In this document: in pieces, positions 7,584 to 16,181 of the stretch
Layout: each line of letters begins with the position of its first letter
Numbering within the stretch: position 1 is the first letter of the stretch
From: Thiobacillus sp.
Lineage (GTDB): Bacteria; Pseudomonadota; Gammaproteobacteria; Burkholderiales; Thiobacillaceae
Assembly: GCA_020216925.1 (NCBI GenBank)
Contig: JAIWOL010000088.1
Span: 1-18,891 of the forward strand
Direction: 5' to 3'
DNA: 18,891 nt
Made by a program: the position numbers and the translations under genes
Notes under the pieces: generated by a model
Seen by the model: the letters and a program-made list of their open reading frames with translations, nothing else
Told to the model about the DNA's origin: nothing
Database searches by the model: none

Positions 7584-7610
7584 ATAACGGAATGCGGGTG
7601 GCTTTCTTTA
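7584..7610 (-). promoter_or_regulatory. Possible sigma-28-like promoter of flgM
   Basis: On the minus strand, TAAA (7610-7607) is followed after exactly 15 bases by TCCGTTAT (7591-7584). The E. coli sigma-28 consensus is TAAA-N15-GCCGATAA, so the first box and spacing fit and the second matches at five of eight positions. The first box overlaps the serB stop codon TAA. It would start transcription about 45 bases before flgM. The match is weak and may be chance. Confidence 0.3.
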
Positions 7611-8447
7611 ACCGCCCAACAGGGCTATTGCACCGTCCAGCCCGACATGATCGAGGGCGTGGCTGGCCTGCGCCCGAACCACCGGTTTGGCATGGAATGC
7701 AATGCCCACGCCGGCGGCATGGAGCATTTTCAGGTCGTTGGCGCCGTCGCCCAGGGCCGCGGTTGCGGCAGGGGCCAGCCCCAGGCTGTCGCGCACGCGG
7801 ATCAGCCAGTCGGCCTTGGCCTGGGCATCGACAATGTCGCCAAGCACGCGCCCGGTGAGCTTGCCAGCCACGACTTCCAGGGTGTTGGCGTGCGCATGGG
7901 TGAGGCCTAGCCGCGCCTTCAGGCGCTCGCTGAAGAAGGTGAAGCCGCCGGAGACGAGCAGCGTGGCGAGCCCGGCGGCGCGCGCGGCCGCCAGCAGGGT
8001 TTCCGCGCCAGGGCTGAGCCGCAGGCGTTCGTCGTAGACGCGTTGCAGCGCTGTTTCATCGAGCCCGGCCAGCAGCGCGACCCGCCGGCGCAGGCTTTCG
8101 CCAAAGTCGAGTTCGCCGCGCATGGCGGCTTCGGTGATTTCCGCGACCTGGGGCTTCAGGCCCTGCATGTCGGCGATTTCGTCGATGCATTCGATGGTGA
8201 TGAGGGTCGAATCCATGTCCATCGCCAGCAGCCCGAAATCACGCAGCCGGCGCGTGGCGGGAATCCAGGCGCAGTCGATGGCGCGTTCGGCGCAGTAGGC
8301 CGCCACCGCTTCGCGCGCGGCGGGGTCGGCGTCGGCCAGACGAAAAGCGATCGGCGAACGGGCCTCGATGGCGTGCGCGCCGGCGAGTCGGGCCAGGGCC
8401 TTGAGATCGGGGGTGGGCAGGTCGTTGCCCTGGACGATGAGGTGCAT
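7608..8447 (-). CDS. serB: Phosphoserine phosphatase
   Basis: A 279-residue cytoplasmic HAD-superfamily enzyme that converts L-3-phosphoserine to serine, the last step of serine synthesis. Residues 1-70 form the short N-terminal extension seen in proteobacterial SerB. The HAD motifs are complete: DMDST (Asp77 nucleophile, Asp79 acid/base), SGGFTFF (Ser166), the lysine in DAQAKADW (Lys211) and GDGANDLKML (Asp234, Asp238). ECIDEIAD after motif I is typical of SerB. The ATG at 8447 is chosen because the longer open frame beyond it only mirrors mfd. It starts five bases after the mfd stop, so the two are very probably one transcript. Confidence 0.96.
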   Translation of the reverse strand: MHLIVQGNDLPTPDLKALARLAGAHAIEARSPIAFRLADADPAAREAVAAYCAERAIDCAWIPATRRLRDFGLLAMDMDSTLITIECIDEIADMQGLKPQVAEITEAAMRGELDFGESLRRRVALLAGLDETALQRVYDERLRLSPGAETLLAAARAAGLATLLVSGGFTFFSERLKARLGLTHAHANTLEVVAGKLTGRVLGDIVDAQAKADWLIRVRDSLGLAPAATAALGDGANDLKMLHAAGVGIAFHAKPVVRAQASHALDHVGLDGAIALLGG

Positions 8448-8452
8448 GGCGG

Positions 8453-11400
8453 TCAGCGTAGCAGGTCGAAGAAAGTGAGCACCTTGCTGGTGCGGGTATC
8501 CGGCGTGGAGGTTGTCTGCCAGCGCAGACGGTTCTCGCCTGCGAGTTTGATGTCGCGGCGGGTCTGGATGAGCTCGATGATACGGCCGGGGTCGATGGGG
8601 GGCTGAGCCACGAAGCTCAGGGTCACGGCATCGCCCCCGGCGTCGACCTTGACGATGCCCAGCGCCTTGGCGGCGAGCCGCAGGCGATGGATGTCGAACA
8701 GCACCCGCGCGGCGTCTGGCAGGGCGCCGAAGCGGTCGATGAGCTCTTCTTGCAGGGCGCGCAGATCGTCCAGCTGGTTGCAGCTGGCAAGGCGTTTGTA
8801 CAGCACCAGCCGTTCGTGCACGTCGGGACAGTAGTCTGCGGGCAGGAGCGCGGGCAGGTGCAGGTTGATTTCCGACACCACGCCGAGCGGCTGGCTCATG
8901 TCGGGTTCCTGCCCGGCCTTGAGGCTGGCGACGGCGCTCGCGAGCATGTCGTTGTACAGAGAAAAGCCCACTTCGAGGATTTCGCCGCTCTGCTTGTCGC
9001 CCAGCACTTCGCCCGCGCCGCGGATTTCCATGTCCTGCATGGCCAGGTGGAAACCCGAGCCCAGTTCCTCCATCAGCTGGATGGCCTCCAGCCGTTTCCT
9101 GGCCTGCGGCGTGAGGCTGCGATCTTCGTCCACCAGCAGGTAGGCAAACGCCTGGTGATGCGAACGGCCTACCCGGCCGCGCAGTTGATGCAGCTGCGCC
9201 AGGCCGAACTTGTCGGCGCGGTTGATGAGGATGGTGTTGGCGGTGGGGATGTCGATGCCGGTCTCGATGATGGTGGTGCACAAGAGGATGTCGTAGCGCT
9301 GCTGGTAGAAGTCGCGGATCACCTGTTCCAGCTCGCGCTCGCCCATCTGGCCGTGGCCGACGCGGATGCGCGCTTCGGGCAGCAGCTTTTCCAGGCGCTC
9401 GCGCATGGTCTCGATGGTGCTGACCTCGTTGTGCAGAAAGTACACCTGGCCGCCGCGCTTGAGTTCGCGCAGCACGGCTTCGCGGATGAGGCCGCCGGAA
9501 AAAGGCTGGACGAAGGTCTTGACCGCCAGCCGCTTCTGCGGCGCGGTGGCGATCACCGAGAAATCGCGGATGCCTTCGAGCGACATCGCCAGCGTGCGCG
9601 GGATCGGCGTGGCGGTGAGCGTCAGCACGTCCACCTCGGCGCGCAGCGCTTTGAGCTGCTCCTTCTGGCGCACGCCGAAGCGGTGTTCCTCGTCGAGGAT
9701 GACCAGCCCCAGGCGGGCGAATTTCACGTCTTTCTGGATCAGCCGGTGGGTGCCGATGACGATGTCGATCTTGCCTTCCTTCAATGCTTCGAGCGCGGCA
9801 GCCTGTTCTTTCGGCGTGCGGAAGCGCGACAACTCGGCGAGTTTCACCGGCCAGGCCGAAAAACGGTCGGAAAAATTCTGGAAATGCTGTTCGGCGAGCA
9901 GTGTCGTCGGCACCAGCACGGCAACCTGTTTGCCGCCCATCACCGCCATGAAGGCGGCGCGCAAGGCGACCTCGGTCTTGCCGAAGCCGACGTCGCCGCA
10001 CACCAGCCGGTCCATCGGCTTGCCGGACTGCATGTCGGCCATGACGGCGGCAATGGCGGCGGCCTGATCGGGGGTTTCCTCGTAGCCGAAGCCCTCGGCG
10101 AAGGCCTCGTAGTCGTGCGGCGAAAACTTGAACGCGTGCCCTGCGCGCGCCGCGCGCAGGGCATACAGGTTCAAGAGTTCGGCGGCGGTGTCGCGCGCCG
10201 CCTGCATGGCGCGGCGGCGCGCCTTTTCCCACTGGTCGGTGCCGAGCTTGTGCAGCGGCACCTCGCCCTCGCCCGCGCCCGAATAGCGCGAGATCAGGTG
10301 CAGGTTGGCAACCGGCACATAGAGCTTGTCGCCGCGGGCGTATTCCAGGTGCAGGAATTCGGTGTCGCCGTCGCCAAGATCCATGTTGACAAGGCCGAGA
10401 TACTGGCCGACGCCGTATTGCGCGTGCACCACCGGGTCGCCGGGTTTCAGTTCCGACAGGTCGCGCAGCAGGTTGTCGATCTGGGTGGCGCGGGCTTCGC
10501 GCGCGCGCCGCGTTTTCGGCGGGATGGCGTACAGCTCGGTTTCGGTGATGACGGCGAACGCGCCATCGGCCGTCACGAAGCCTTCGGCCAGCGGGCCGTG
10601 GGTGAGCAGCAGACGCTCGCCGCTGGCGAGGCACGCGGCCCAGTCGTCGCACAGGGCGGCGGGCAGCTCGTGTTCCGCGAGATATTCGTGCAGGGTTTCG
10701 CGGCGGCCGGCAGAGGGAGCGACGATGAGGGCCTTGCCGTCGAAGCCGCCCAGGAACCCGCGCAGCTTGGCGACCGGGTGCGCTTCGCGCCGATCGACCG
10801 AAACCGGCGGAACCGCCAGGGTGGGACCGGTGCCGCCCGCCGCAAGATGGAGTTGCGGCCAGTCTTTCGCGCGCGCGAAGAAAGCGTCAACCGGCAGGAA
10901 GAGTTCGGCCGGCGGCAACAGCGGCCGGTCGCGGTCGCCGGAGAGCAGACGGTGACGGCTGAGGGCGTCGGTCCAGAACGACTGCCCGGCGTCGTCGAGC
11001 GCGCCGTGGAAAACCAGGGTTGCGGATGCAGGCAGATAATCGAACAGCGTCGCCGTCTCTGCGAAAAAAAGCGGCAGGAAATATTCAATGCCGGCGGGCG
11101 CGAGCCGGTTGGATACATCCTTGTAGAGCTTGGATCTGGAGGGGTCGCCTTCGAAGCGCTCGCGAAAATTCTGCCGGAAGCGGCTGACCCCGGTTTCGTC
11201 CAGCGGAAACTCGCGCGCCGGCAACATCCGGATTTCGGGCACGGGATACAGGCTGCGCTGGCTGTCCACGTCGAAGGCGCGCAAGGATTCGATTTCGTCG
11301 TCGAACAGGTCGATACGGTAGGGCAGCGCGCTGCCCATGGGAAAGAGGTCGATGAGGCCGCCGCGGATCGAGAATTCGCCCGGTGCGTACACCTGGTTGA

Positions 11401-11836
11401 CGTGGGTGTAGCCGCCCAGCGTCAGCTGGGCGCGGAAGGCGGCTTCGTCGAGGCGGTCCTTCTGCTTGAGGAAAAAAGTGTGGGCGGCAAGAAAGGCGGG
11501 CGGAGCCAGCCGCGTGAGCGCGGTCGTCAACGCGACGACCAGCACGTCGAATTCGCCGCGCGCGACCTGGTAGAGGGTAGCCAGACGCTCCGAGATCAGG
11601 TCGGGATGCGGCGAGAAATTGTCGTAGGGCAGGGTTTCCCAGTCGGGAAAGATGCAGACACGAAGCGCCGGGTCGAACCAGCGCAGTTCTTCCGTCAGCC
11701 GCTGCGCGTCCCACGCGCTGGCGCAGACCACGGCCAGCGGCGGGCGGTGGCGGGCGCGCTCGGCCAGCCACAGCGCGTCGGCGGCGCCGGCCAGACCGGA
11801 CTGGCGGGAAAGGGAGGTGTCAGATGAAAACAGCAT
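8453..11836 (-). CDS. mfd: Transcription-repair coupling factor
   Basis: A 1127-residue ATP-driven DNA translocase that frees RNA polymerase stalled at lesions and recruits UvrA. Order: UvrB-like module (about 1-330, with FPDWETLPYD and FSIRGGLIDLFP); a linker; the RNA-polymerase-binding CarD-like domain (about 465-520, GDPVVHAQYGVGQYLGL); the RecG-like helicase core with Walker A GDVGFGKTE (Lys620), the DEEH box (715-718) and TATPIPRT (741-748); the second RecA lobe with GRVGRSHHQAFAYLLV; and the C-terminal UvrA-inhibitory domain. Length is close to the E. coli protein (1148). An in-frame TAA four codons upstream makes the ATG at 11836 the first possible start. No Shine-Dalgarno sequence is visible there. 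It leads the mfd-serB pair. Confidence 0.98.
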   Translation of the reverse strand: MLFSSDTSLSRQSGLAGAADALWLAERARHRPPLAVVCASAWDAQRLTEELRWFDPALRVCIFPDWETLPYDNFSPHPDLISERLATLYQVARGEFDVLVVALTTALTRLAPPAFLAAHTFFLKQKDRLDEAAFRAQLTLGGYTHVNQVYAPGEFSIRGGLIDLFPMGSALPYRIDLFDDEIESLRAFDVDSQRSLYPVPEIRMLPAREFPLDETGVSRFRQNFRERFEGDPSRSKLYKDVSNRLAPAGIEYFLPLFFAETATLFDYLPASATLVFHGALDDAGQSFWTDALSRHRLLSGDRDRPLLPPAELFLPVDAFFARAKDWPQLHLAAGGTGPTLAVPPVSVDRREAHPVAKLRGFLGGFDGKALIVAPSAGRRETLHEYLAEHELPAALCDDWAACLASGERLLLTHGPLAEGFVTADGAFAVITETELYAIPPKTRRAREARATQIDNLLRDLSELKPGDPVVHAQYGVGQYLGLVNMDLGDGDTEFLHLEYARGDKLYVPVANLHLISRYSGAGEGEVPLHKLGTDQWEKARRRAMQAARDTAAELLNLYALRAARAGHAFKFSPHDYEAFAEGFGYEETPDQAAAIAAVMADMQSGKPMDRLVCGDVGFGKTEVALRAAFMAVMGGKQVAVLVPTTLLAEQHFQNFSDRFSAWPVKLAELSRFRTPKEQAAALEALKEGKIDIVIGTHRLIQKDVKFARLGLVILDEEHRFGVRQKEQLKALRAEVDVLTLTATPIPRTLAMSLEGIRDFSVIATAPQKRLAVKTFVQPFSGGLIREAVLRELKRGGQVYFLHNEVSTIETMRERLEKLLPEARIRVGHGQMGERELEQVIRDFYQQRYDILLCTTIIETGIDIPTANTILINRADKFGLAQLHQLRGRVGRSHHQAFAYLLVDEDRSLTPQARKRLEAIQLMEELGSGFHLAMQDMEIRGAGEVLGDKQSGEILEVGFSLYNDMLASAVASLKAGQEPDMSQPLGVVSEINLHLPALLPADYCPDVHERLVLYKRLASCNQLDDLRALQEELIDRFGALPDAARVLFDIHRLRLAAKALGIVKVDAGGDAVTLSFVAQPPIDPGRIIELIQTRRDIKLAGENRLRWQTTSTPDTRTSKVLTFFDLLR

Positions 11837-11844
11837 GGCGGCGC

Positions 11845-11850
11845 ATTATC
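11845..11850 (-). promoter_or_regulatory. Possible -10 element for mfd
   Basis: GATAAT (five of six to the sigma-70 -10 consensus) ends nine bases before the mfd ATG. If used, transcription would begin almost at the start codon and the mRNA would be leaderless or nearly so. The hexamer 17 bases upstream (TCTGCA) is a poor -35 element. Treat as a candidate only. Confidence 0.25.
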
Positions 11851-11913
11851 CCGGAATCCGCCGCGTATGCAGATGCGCCGGGTTTGACGCAGCGACTTCG
11901 GATTTTCACAAAT

Positions 11914-11924
11914 ACATGCGATGT
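11914..11924. promoter_or_regulatory. Small palindrome in the mfd/Sel1 divergent region
   Basis: ACAT-GCG-ATGT is an 11-base palindrome within the 125-base region between mfd and the Sel1-repeat gene. It could be an operator shared by the two divergent promoters, but the arms are only four bases. A TTGACG at 11884-11889 on the plus strand could be a -35 box for the Sel1 gene; no convincing -10 sits at the right spacing. Nothing else was recognised in this gap apart from the ribosome binding site and the possible mfd -10. Confidence 0.2.
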
Positions 11925-11950
11925 TACAGGCGTACAAACCCGTCCACCCT

Positions 11951-11959
11951 GAGGAGGTG
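11951..11959 (+). promoter_or_regulatory. Strong ribosome binding site of the Sel1-repeat gene
   Basis: GAGGAGGTG sits just before the ATG at 11962 and is the best Shine-Dalgarno sequence in the window. It settles the start of the Sel1-repeat gene and shows the first frame is the real one before the frameshift. Confidence 0.8.
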
Positions 11960-11961
11960 CG

Positions 11962-14900
11962 ATGAAATCCAGCCTGCGCTGTTTGTTCTCGGGGCTTCTC
12001 GCCAGCCTTGCGTTCCCGGCTGGCGCGCTTGTCGTCGAACGGCCCTTCGAGCAGACCGCCGCGCCGAACGAGGCAACTGCGGCGCTCATTCTGTCTGCCG
12101 GTCAGGAAGATGCCTGGTTCGACCGGGCGGCAGGCGGCGACGCGTTCGCGCGATGGTTGCTGGCAAACAGCCTGTTGCGGGTGGATTCGCGGCGGGCGGA
12201 AGCGCTGGAATGGCTGAAACGTTCAGCGGAAAACGGACTGGCAGCAGCGTCTCTGCAATGGGGGGCCATGCTTTTTCATGGGGTCGAGGGCGTCAGTCGA
12301 GACCCTGCGGCGGGACGCGCCTGGATCGAGCGCGCGGCGCGAAAAATCATGCCGAAGCCGCATTCAATCTGGCGCGCATGGACTGGAGCGCATCGGAGCA
12401 TTCCCGCAGCGTGGAGTGGCTTACCCGCGCTGCCGAGCTTGGCTGGGCCCCGGCGCGCGAAACGCTGGGCGAGATGCTGCGGCGCGGACAGGCAGTCGGA
12501 CAGAATCCCGAGCAGGCCCGTGTCTGGTTCGAGCGCGCGGCGGCGCAGGGGCGGCCCGGCGCAAAATTGCAGCTGGCCGACATGTTGCGCCTGGGCGAAG
12601 GCGGCGCGCGCGACGATGCGCGCGCCTTGACGCTGTACGCGGAGCTTGCGGCAGCGGGCTTCCGGCGGGCCGCTTACATGCGCGCCATCATGCTTGCAGA
12701 AGGACGCGGTGCGCCGCCCGACCTCGGGCCCTTGCGCGAACATCTCGAACTGGTCGCGGCCGAAGGCAATGCGAATGCGGCCTACGAACTTGGGCGCGGC
12801 CTGATCGAAGGGCGGTTCGGGGCGGCAGATGCGGCTGTCGGCGCGACCTGGCTCGCGCGTGCAGCGGCGCAGGATCATCCGCTGGCGCAATACTGGCTGG
12901 CCTGGAGTGGAAATGCCGCCGAACAACGCGTGAAATGGCTGGCGCGCGCAGCCGCGCTGGGCTACACGCCTGCCGAATTCTATTACGGCATGGCGTTCAG
13001 CTACGGCCATGGCGTGCCGGCAGACGACGCCAAGGCGGTCGAATGGTATCGACGCGCGGCGGACAAGGGCTACATGGAAGCGCAGTCCAGCCTGTCGTGG
13101 CGATATCTTCAGGGCAAGACGCTTCCGCAGGACGAATCCGAGGGGCTTGCCTGGGCGCGCAAGGCGGCGGCGCAGGGCAGCGAGCTGTCGATGCAGAACC
13201 TGATCATGCGCCTGCTGCCGCGCGGCGATGCTGCGAGCCGGGACGAGGCGCTGGTGTGGATCGAGCGCCTGGCGCAGCGTGGTTCGTCCGCGCACCAGAA
13301 TTTGCTGGGCAGCATACGCGGCGGCCACACGCCGGAATTCGGCAAGGCCGCGCAGGATGACGCCGCAGCCCTGCGCTGGTGGCGCAAGGCTGCGGCGCAG
13401 GGATTCTCCAAAGCCGAGCTCAATCTGGGCGACGCCAGCCTGAATGGCTGGGGTGTCAAGGCAAGCGCGGTCGAAGCGCGCCGCTGGTATGCGCGCGCCG
13501 CAGCGCGCGGCGACCCGGATGGCGAGCTCAATCTGGGCGGACTGTATCGCGTGGGGTACAAAGGCGTGCCCAGAGACGCTCAAAAGGCGCAGCGCCATCT
13601 GCTGCTGGCAGCACAGGGCGGCAGCGCCAGTGCGCACAAACAGCTCGCCTACTGGGAGCGCCCGGATCATCCCTGGCGCAGCGCGTCGGGCGGCTTCGAC
13701 TGGGATCGGGTGCGCGCTGATGCCAAGACGGGCAACGTGGATGCGCAGACGTTGATCGGCACGGCGTATCTGCGCGGCGCGCCGGGAATCCCGCAAAGTC
13801 TGGCCAACGCGTATCACTGGATTCTCAAGGCGGCGGAGGGCGGGAATGGCGAGGCGATGTACATTCTCGGCCTGGCGCGCTACACGGATGCACGAAGCCC
13901 GGCCGACAGGCATGTCGCCGAGGACTGGTTCGACAAGGCAGCGCGCGCCGGCAACATCAACGCCATGGTGTATCTGGCGCGTATGCACGCGCTGCGCGAG
14001 GCTCGCAAGCCGGATCCGCAGCGCGCCCTGCGCCTGCTGGAAGAAGCGGGCCGGCTCAATCACCCCGATGCCATCCGGGGACTTGCCGGGGTGTACACGC
14101 GCGGCGATCTCGGGCAGCGCGCGAACGCGGCACGGGCGGCCGAATGGCTGGCGCGTCTGCCAGCCGGTGCCGTGAATCCTGTGCAGGCGGGCGGGGCGCA
14201 CGACACGGCGCAGCGCCAGATGGCGACGTACCGGTACGAAGCCTGGCGCGGGGCGAGTTTCCGGTTTCACGAAATCGGCATGGATTACGAACTGGGGCGC
14301 GGGGTGCCGGCAGACACGGCGGAAGCGGTGGCCTGGTACCGGCGTGGCGTGGCCGTAGGCGAATCGCGCGCCCAGTATCGCCTGGCCCGGCTCTACCAGG
14401 CGGGCAGCGAGGTGCTGCCGCGCGATCTCGCGCAAGCCGCCGATCTCTATCGGCGGGCAGCCGGGCAGGGGCATCCAGGCGCCCAACTCGCGCTGTCGCA
14501 CATGCTGGCAGCCGGGCAAGGCGTGCCGCGCGACGATGCGGCCGCGCTCGACTGGCTCCAGAGCGCGGCCGCGGGCGGTGAGCCGGACGCACAACATCGT
14601 CTGGGGTTTCGCTACCTCTATGGGCAGGGCGTGGCTGCGCAGCCGGAACGCGCCGCGGTCTTGTGCCGAAAAGCGGCGGAAGCAGGGGTCGATCAGGCGC
14701 AGTTCGATCTTGCCGGGTTTTATCTGCGCGGCGTCGGTGTGGCGCGCGACGATACGCAGGCCGGATACTGGCTGCGGCGCGCGGCGGAACAGGGCCATGC
14801 CGAAGCGGCGCTGCTGCTCGGCAGGCTTTTGCTGCAAAGCGGCGACGATGCCCTTGCCGCGTCGCACGCTGTCGTCTGGCTGGAGCGCGCCGCGCAATTG

Positions 14901-15494
14901 TCGAATGCCGAAGCGCAACACGAACTGGCGCGCATTCGCCTGCTCGATAGCGCGCGCGCAGGTGATGAAACGCAGGCCATGCGCTGGCTCGAAGCGGCGG
15001 CCGGGCAGGGCCTGCCCGCGGCGATGCTCGATCTGGCGCGCCGGCTCGAACAGGACGGTGCCGGGGCAGACGGCGCGCGGGCGGTTGCGCTGTATGAAAC
15101 CGTCGCGGAGCAGGGCGATCTCGACGTGCAGACGATGCTTGGAGAGCGGGCGCTCCGCGGCCGGGATGGCCCGCGCGCGCTGTATTGGTTCCGCAAGGCG
15201 GCTGCGTCGGGCGACAGCCGGGCCAATCTGATCGTGGGCACGTCGTGCCTGCGCGACCCGGGCCTTGCGCCGGACGACCCGACGTGTCTGTCGTATCTGC
15301 GTCGCGCGGCCGAGCAGAACGACAGTCTCGCGCAGTGGTTGTATGGCGTGGCGCTGGCGCATGCGGCGGCAGACATCGACAGCCTGCGGCGCGCGCGCGT
15401 CTGGCTCGTGCGGGCGGAACAGGGAGGCGTGACGGCTGCACGGGAAGAACTTGCCGGCATCTGCGCGCGTGCGCCGCAGGCGTGCATCGAATGA
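11962..15494 (+). CDS. Large exported Sel1-like repeat protein, interrupted by a frameshift
   Basis: Restoring one base in the A5 run at 12342-12346 gives about 1177 residues. As written, the first frame runs 11962-12630 (222 aa, nonsense after about residue 128) and the second frame carries the rest to 15494; its first ATG past the break is 12378. The N-terminus is a Sec signal peptide (MKSSLR, then a hydrophobic stretch to FPAGA). Almost everything after residue 70 is tandem Sel1-like repeats of about 36 residues, about 30 by eye, e.g. VEWYRRAADKGYMEAQSSL and ADLYRRAAGQGHPGAQLAL. These TPR-like helical pairs form a superhelix for protein binding. No enzymatic domain or lipobox is seen. A role as an envelope scaffold or signalling adaptor is inferred from other Sel1 proteins; partner unknown. 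It is monocistronic between divergent mfd and ppa. Confidence 0.85.
12342..12346 (+). other. Frameshift site in the Sel1-repeat gene
   Basis: The five-A run follows CG. Before it, the frame from 11962 reads AWIERAAR; after it, the frame one base back reads KNHAEAAFNLARM. Joined, these make a normal Sel1 repeat, which an ancestral A6 run would encode. It is either a true one-base deletion, a sequencing or assembly error, or, less likely, a slippage site, since five A's is short for slippage. Confidence 0.85.
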
Positions 15495-15512
15495 GCCGCG
15501 CGTACGCCGGGG

Positions 15513-15533
15513 GCCGGTATAATCCCGGCTTTT
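15513..15533 (+). promoter_or_regulatory. Consensus -10 box inside a small hairpin, upstream of ppa
   Basis: A perfect TATAAT (15518-15523) lies about 30 bases before the ppa ATG. It is enclosed by the inverted repeat GCCGG (15513-15517) and CCGGC (15525-15529), followed by TTTT. As a promoter it would start ppa transcription with a leader of about 24 bases; the -35 region (GC-rich) is not consensus. As RNA from the Sel1 gene, the same bases could form a weak five-pair terminator. Promoter use is the more likely reading. Confidence 0.5.
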
Positions 15534-15553
15534 AATCCCTGATCCGTTTACGC

Positions 15554-16102
15554 ATGAGCCTCGACCGCGTCAGTTCCGGCCGCAACCTGCCCGACGATTT
15601 CAACGTCGTCATCGAAATCCCCGCCCATGGCGAACCCATCAAGTACGAAGTCGACAAGGAATCGGGCGCGATGTTCGTCGACCGCTTCATGTCGACCGCC
15701 ATGCACTATCCGTGCAACTACGGCTATATCCCGCACACGCTGTCGGAAGATGGCGACCCGGTCGACGTGCTGGTGGTGACGCCGATCCCGCTGATCACCG
15801 GCGTGGTGGTGCGTTGCCGCCCCGTCGGCATGCTGAAGATGACCGACGAAGCCGGAGTGGATGCCAAACTGCTGGCCGTGCCGGTCGACAAACTGTGCGG
15901 ACTCTACAAGGGCGTGCAAAAGCCCGAAGACCTGCAACCCCTGCTGCTGGCGCAGATTGCGCACTTTTTCGAGCACTACAAAGACCTCGAAAAGGGCAAA
16001 TGGGTAAAAGTCGAAGGCTGGGTTGGCGTGGACGATGCGCGGGCGGAGATTCTTGCGGGTGTGGAGCGCTATCGCAATTCGGAAGAAAAACCGGCGTTTT
16101 GA
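15554..16102 (+). CDS. ppa: Inorganic pyrophosphatase, family I
   Basis: A 182-residue cytoplasmic enzyme that hydrolyses pyrophosphate to two phosphates, pulling biosynthetic reactions forward. The active site is complete and each residue is one position later than in E. coli PPase: Glu21, Lys30, Glu32, Arg44, Tyr56, Asp66, Asp68 and Asp71 (the DGDPVDVLV signature), Asp98, Asp103 and Lys105. The C-terminal segment with [20 protein letters not shown] is also standard. The ATG at 15554 gives the usual N-terminus but has no clear Shine-Dalgarno sequence. It probably has its own promoter just upstream. Confidence 0.98.
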   Translation: MSLDRVSSGRNLPDDFNVVIEIPAHGEPIKYEVDKESGAMFVDRFMSTAMHYPCNYGYIPHTLSEDGDPVDVLVVTPIPLITGVVVRCRPVGMLKMTDEAGVDAKLLAVPVDKLCGLYKGVQKPEDLQPLLLAQIAHFFEHYKDLEKGKWVKVEGWVGVDDARAEILAGVERYRNSEEKPAF

Positions 16103-16111
16103 GTGGCAAGA

Positions 16112-16122
16112 CGCAAGTTGCG
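16112..16122. repeat. Perfect 11-base palindrome after ppa
   Basis: CGCAA-G-TTGCG lies 10 bases after the ppa stop. The stem is five base pairs with a one-base centre and is not followed by a T run, so it is not a recognisable terminator. Function unknown. Confidence 0.35.
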
Positions 16123-16138
16123 CGGCCCTCCCGGCTGG

Positions 16139-16166
16139 CTTGTGGCTTGTGGCGTGTAACTTGTGA
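16139..16166 (+). repeat. Degenerate heptanucleotide tandem repeat, four copies
   Basis: Four consecutive seven-base units read CTTGTGG, CTTGTGG, CGTGTAA and CTTGTGA. They fill much of the 79-base gap between ppa and the phosphoesterase gene, ending 15 bases before its ATG. A short repeat of this kind could vary in copy number and change spacing of upstream signals; no function can be read from the sequence. Confidence 0.6.
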
Positions 16167-16181
16167 CATGAAGCTGATCAA

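Noticed and set aside
7608..10652. A 1014-codon frame that would fuse SerB to a long N-terminal extension
   Set aside because: The extension is Arg/Pro-rich shadow of mfd; SerB is complete from the ATG at 8447.
8687..11827. A 1046-codon open frame on the plus strand opposite mfd
   Set aside because: It mirrors mfd codon by codon in GC-rich DNA; its product is compositionally odd and resembles no family, while the minus strand encodes a complete Mfd.
12342..12346. Programmed -1 ribosomal frameshifting in the Sel1 gene
   Set aside because: A5 with ATC in the A site is not a good slippery heptamer and no stimulatory stem is obvious; a deletion or sequence error is simpler.
12276..15362. A 1028-codon open frame on the minus strand opposite the Sel1 gene
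   Set aside because: Antisense shadow of a repetitive GC-rich gene; its regularity comes from the repeats on the other strand.
16103..16181. CRISPR array or mobile-element end at the short repeats after ppa
   Set aside because: Units are only seven bases, directly tandem without spacers, and no transposase or terminal inverted repeat is present.
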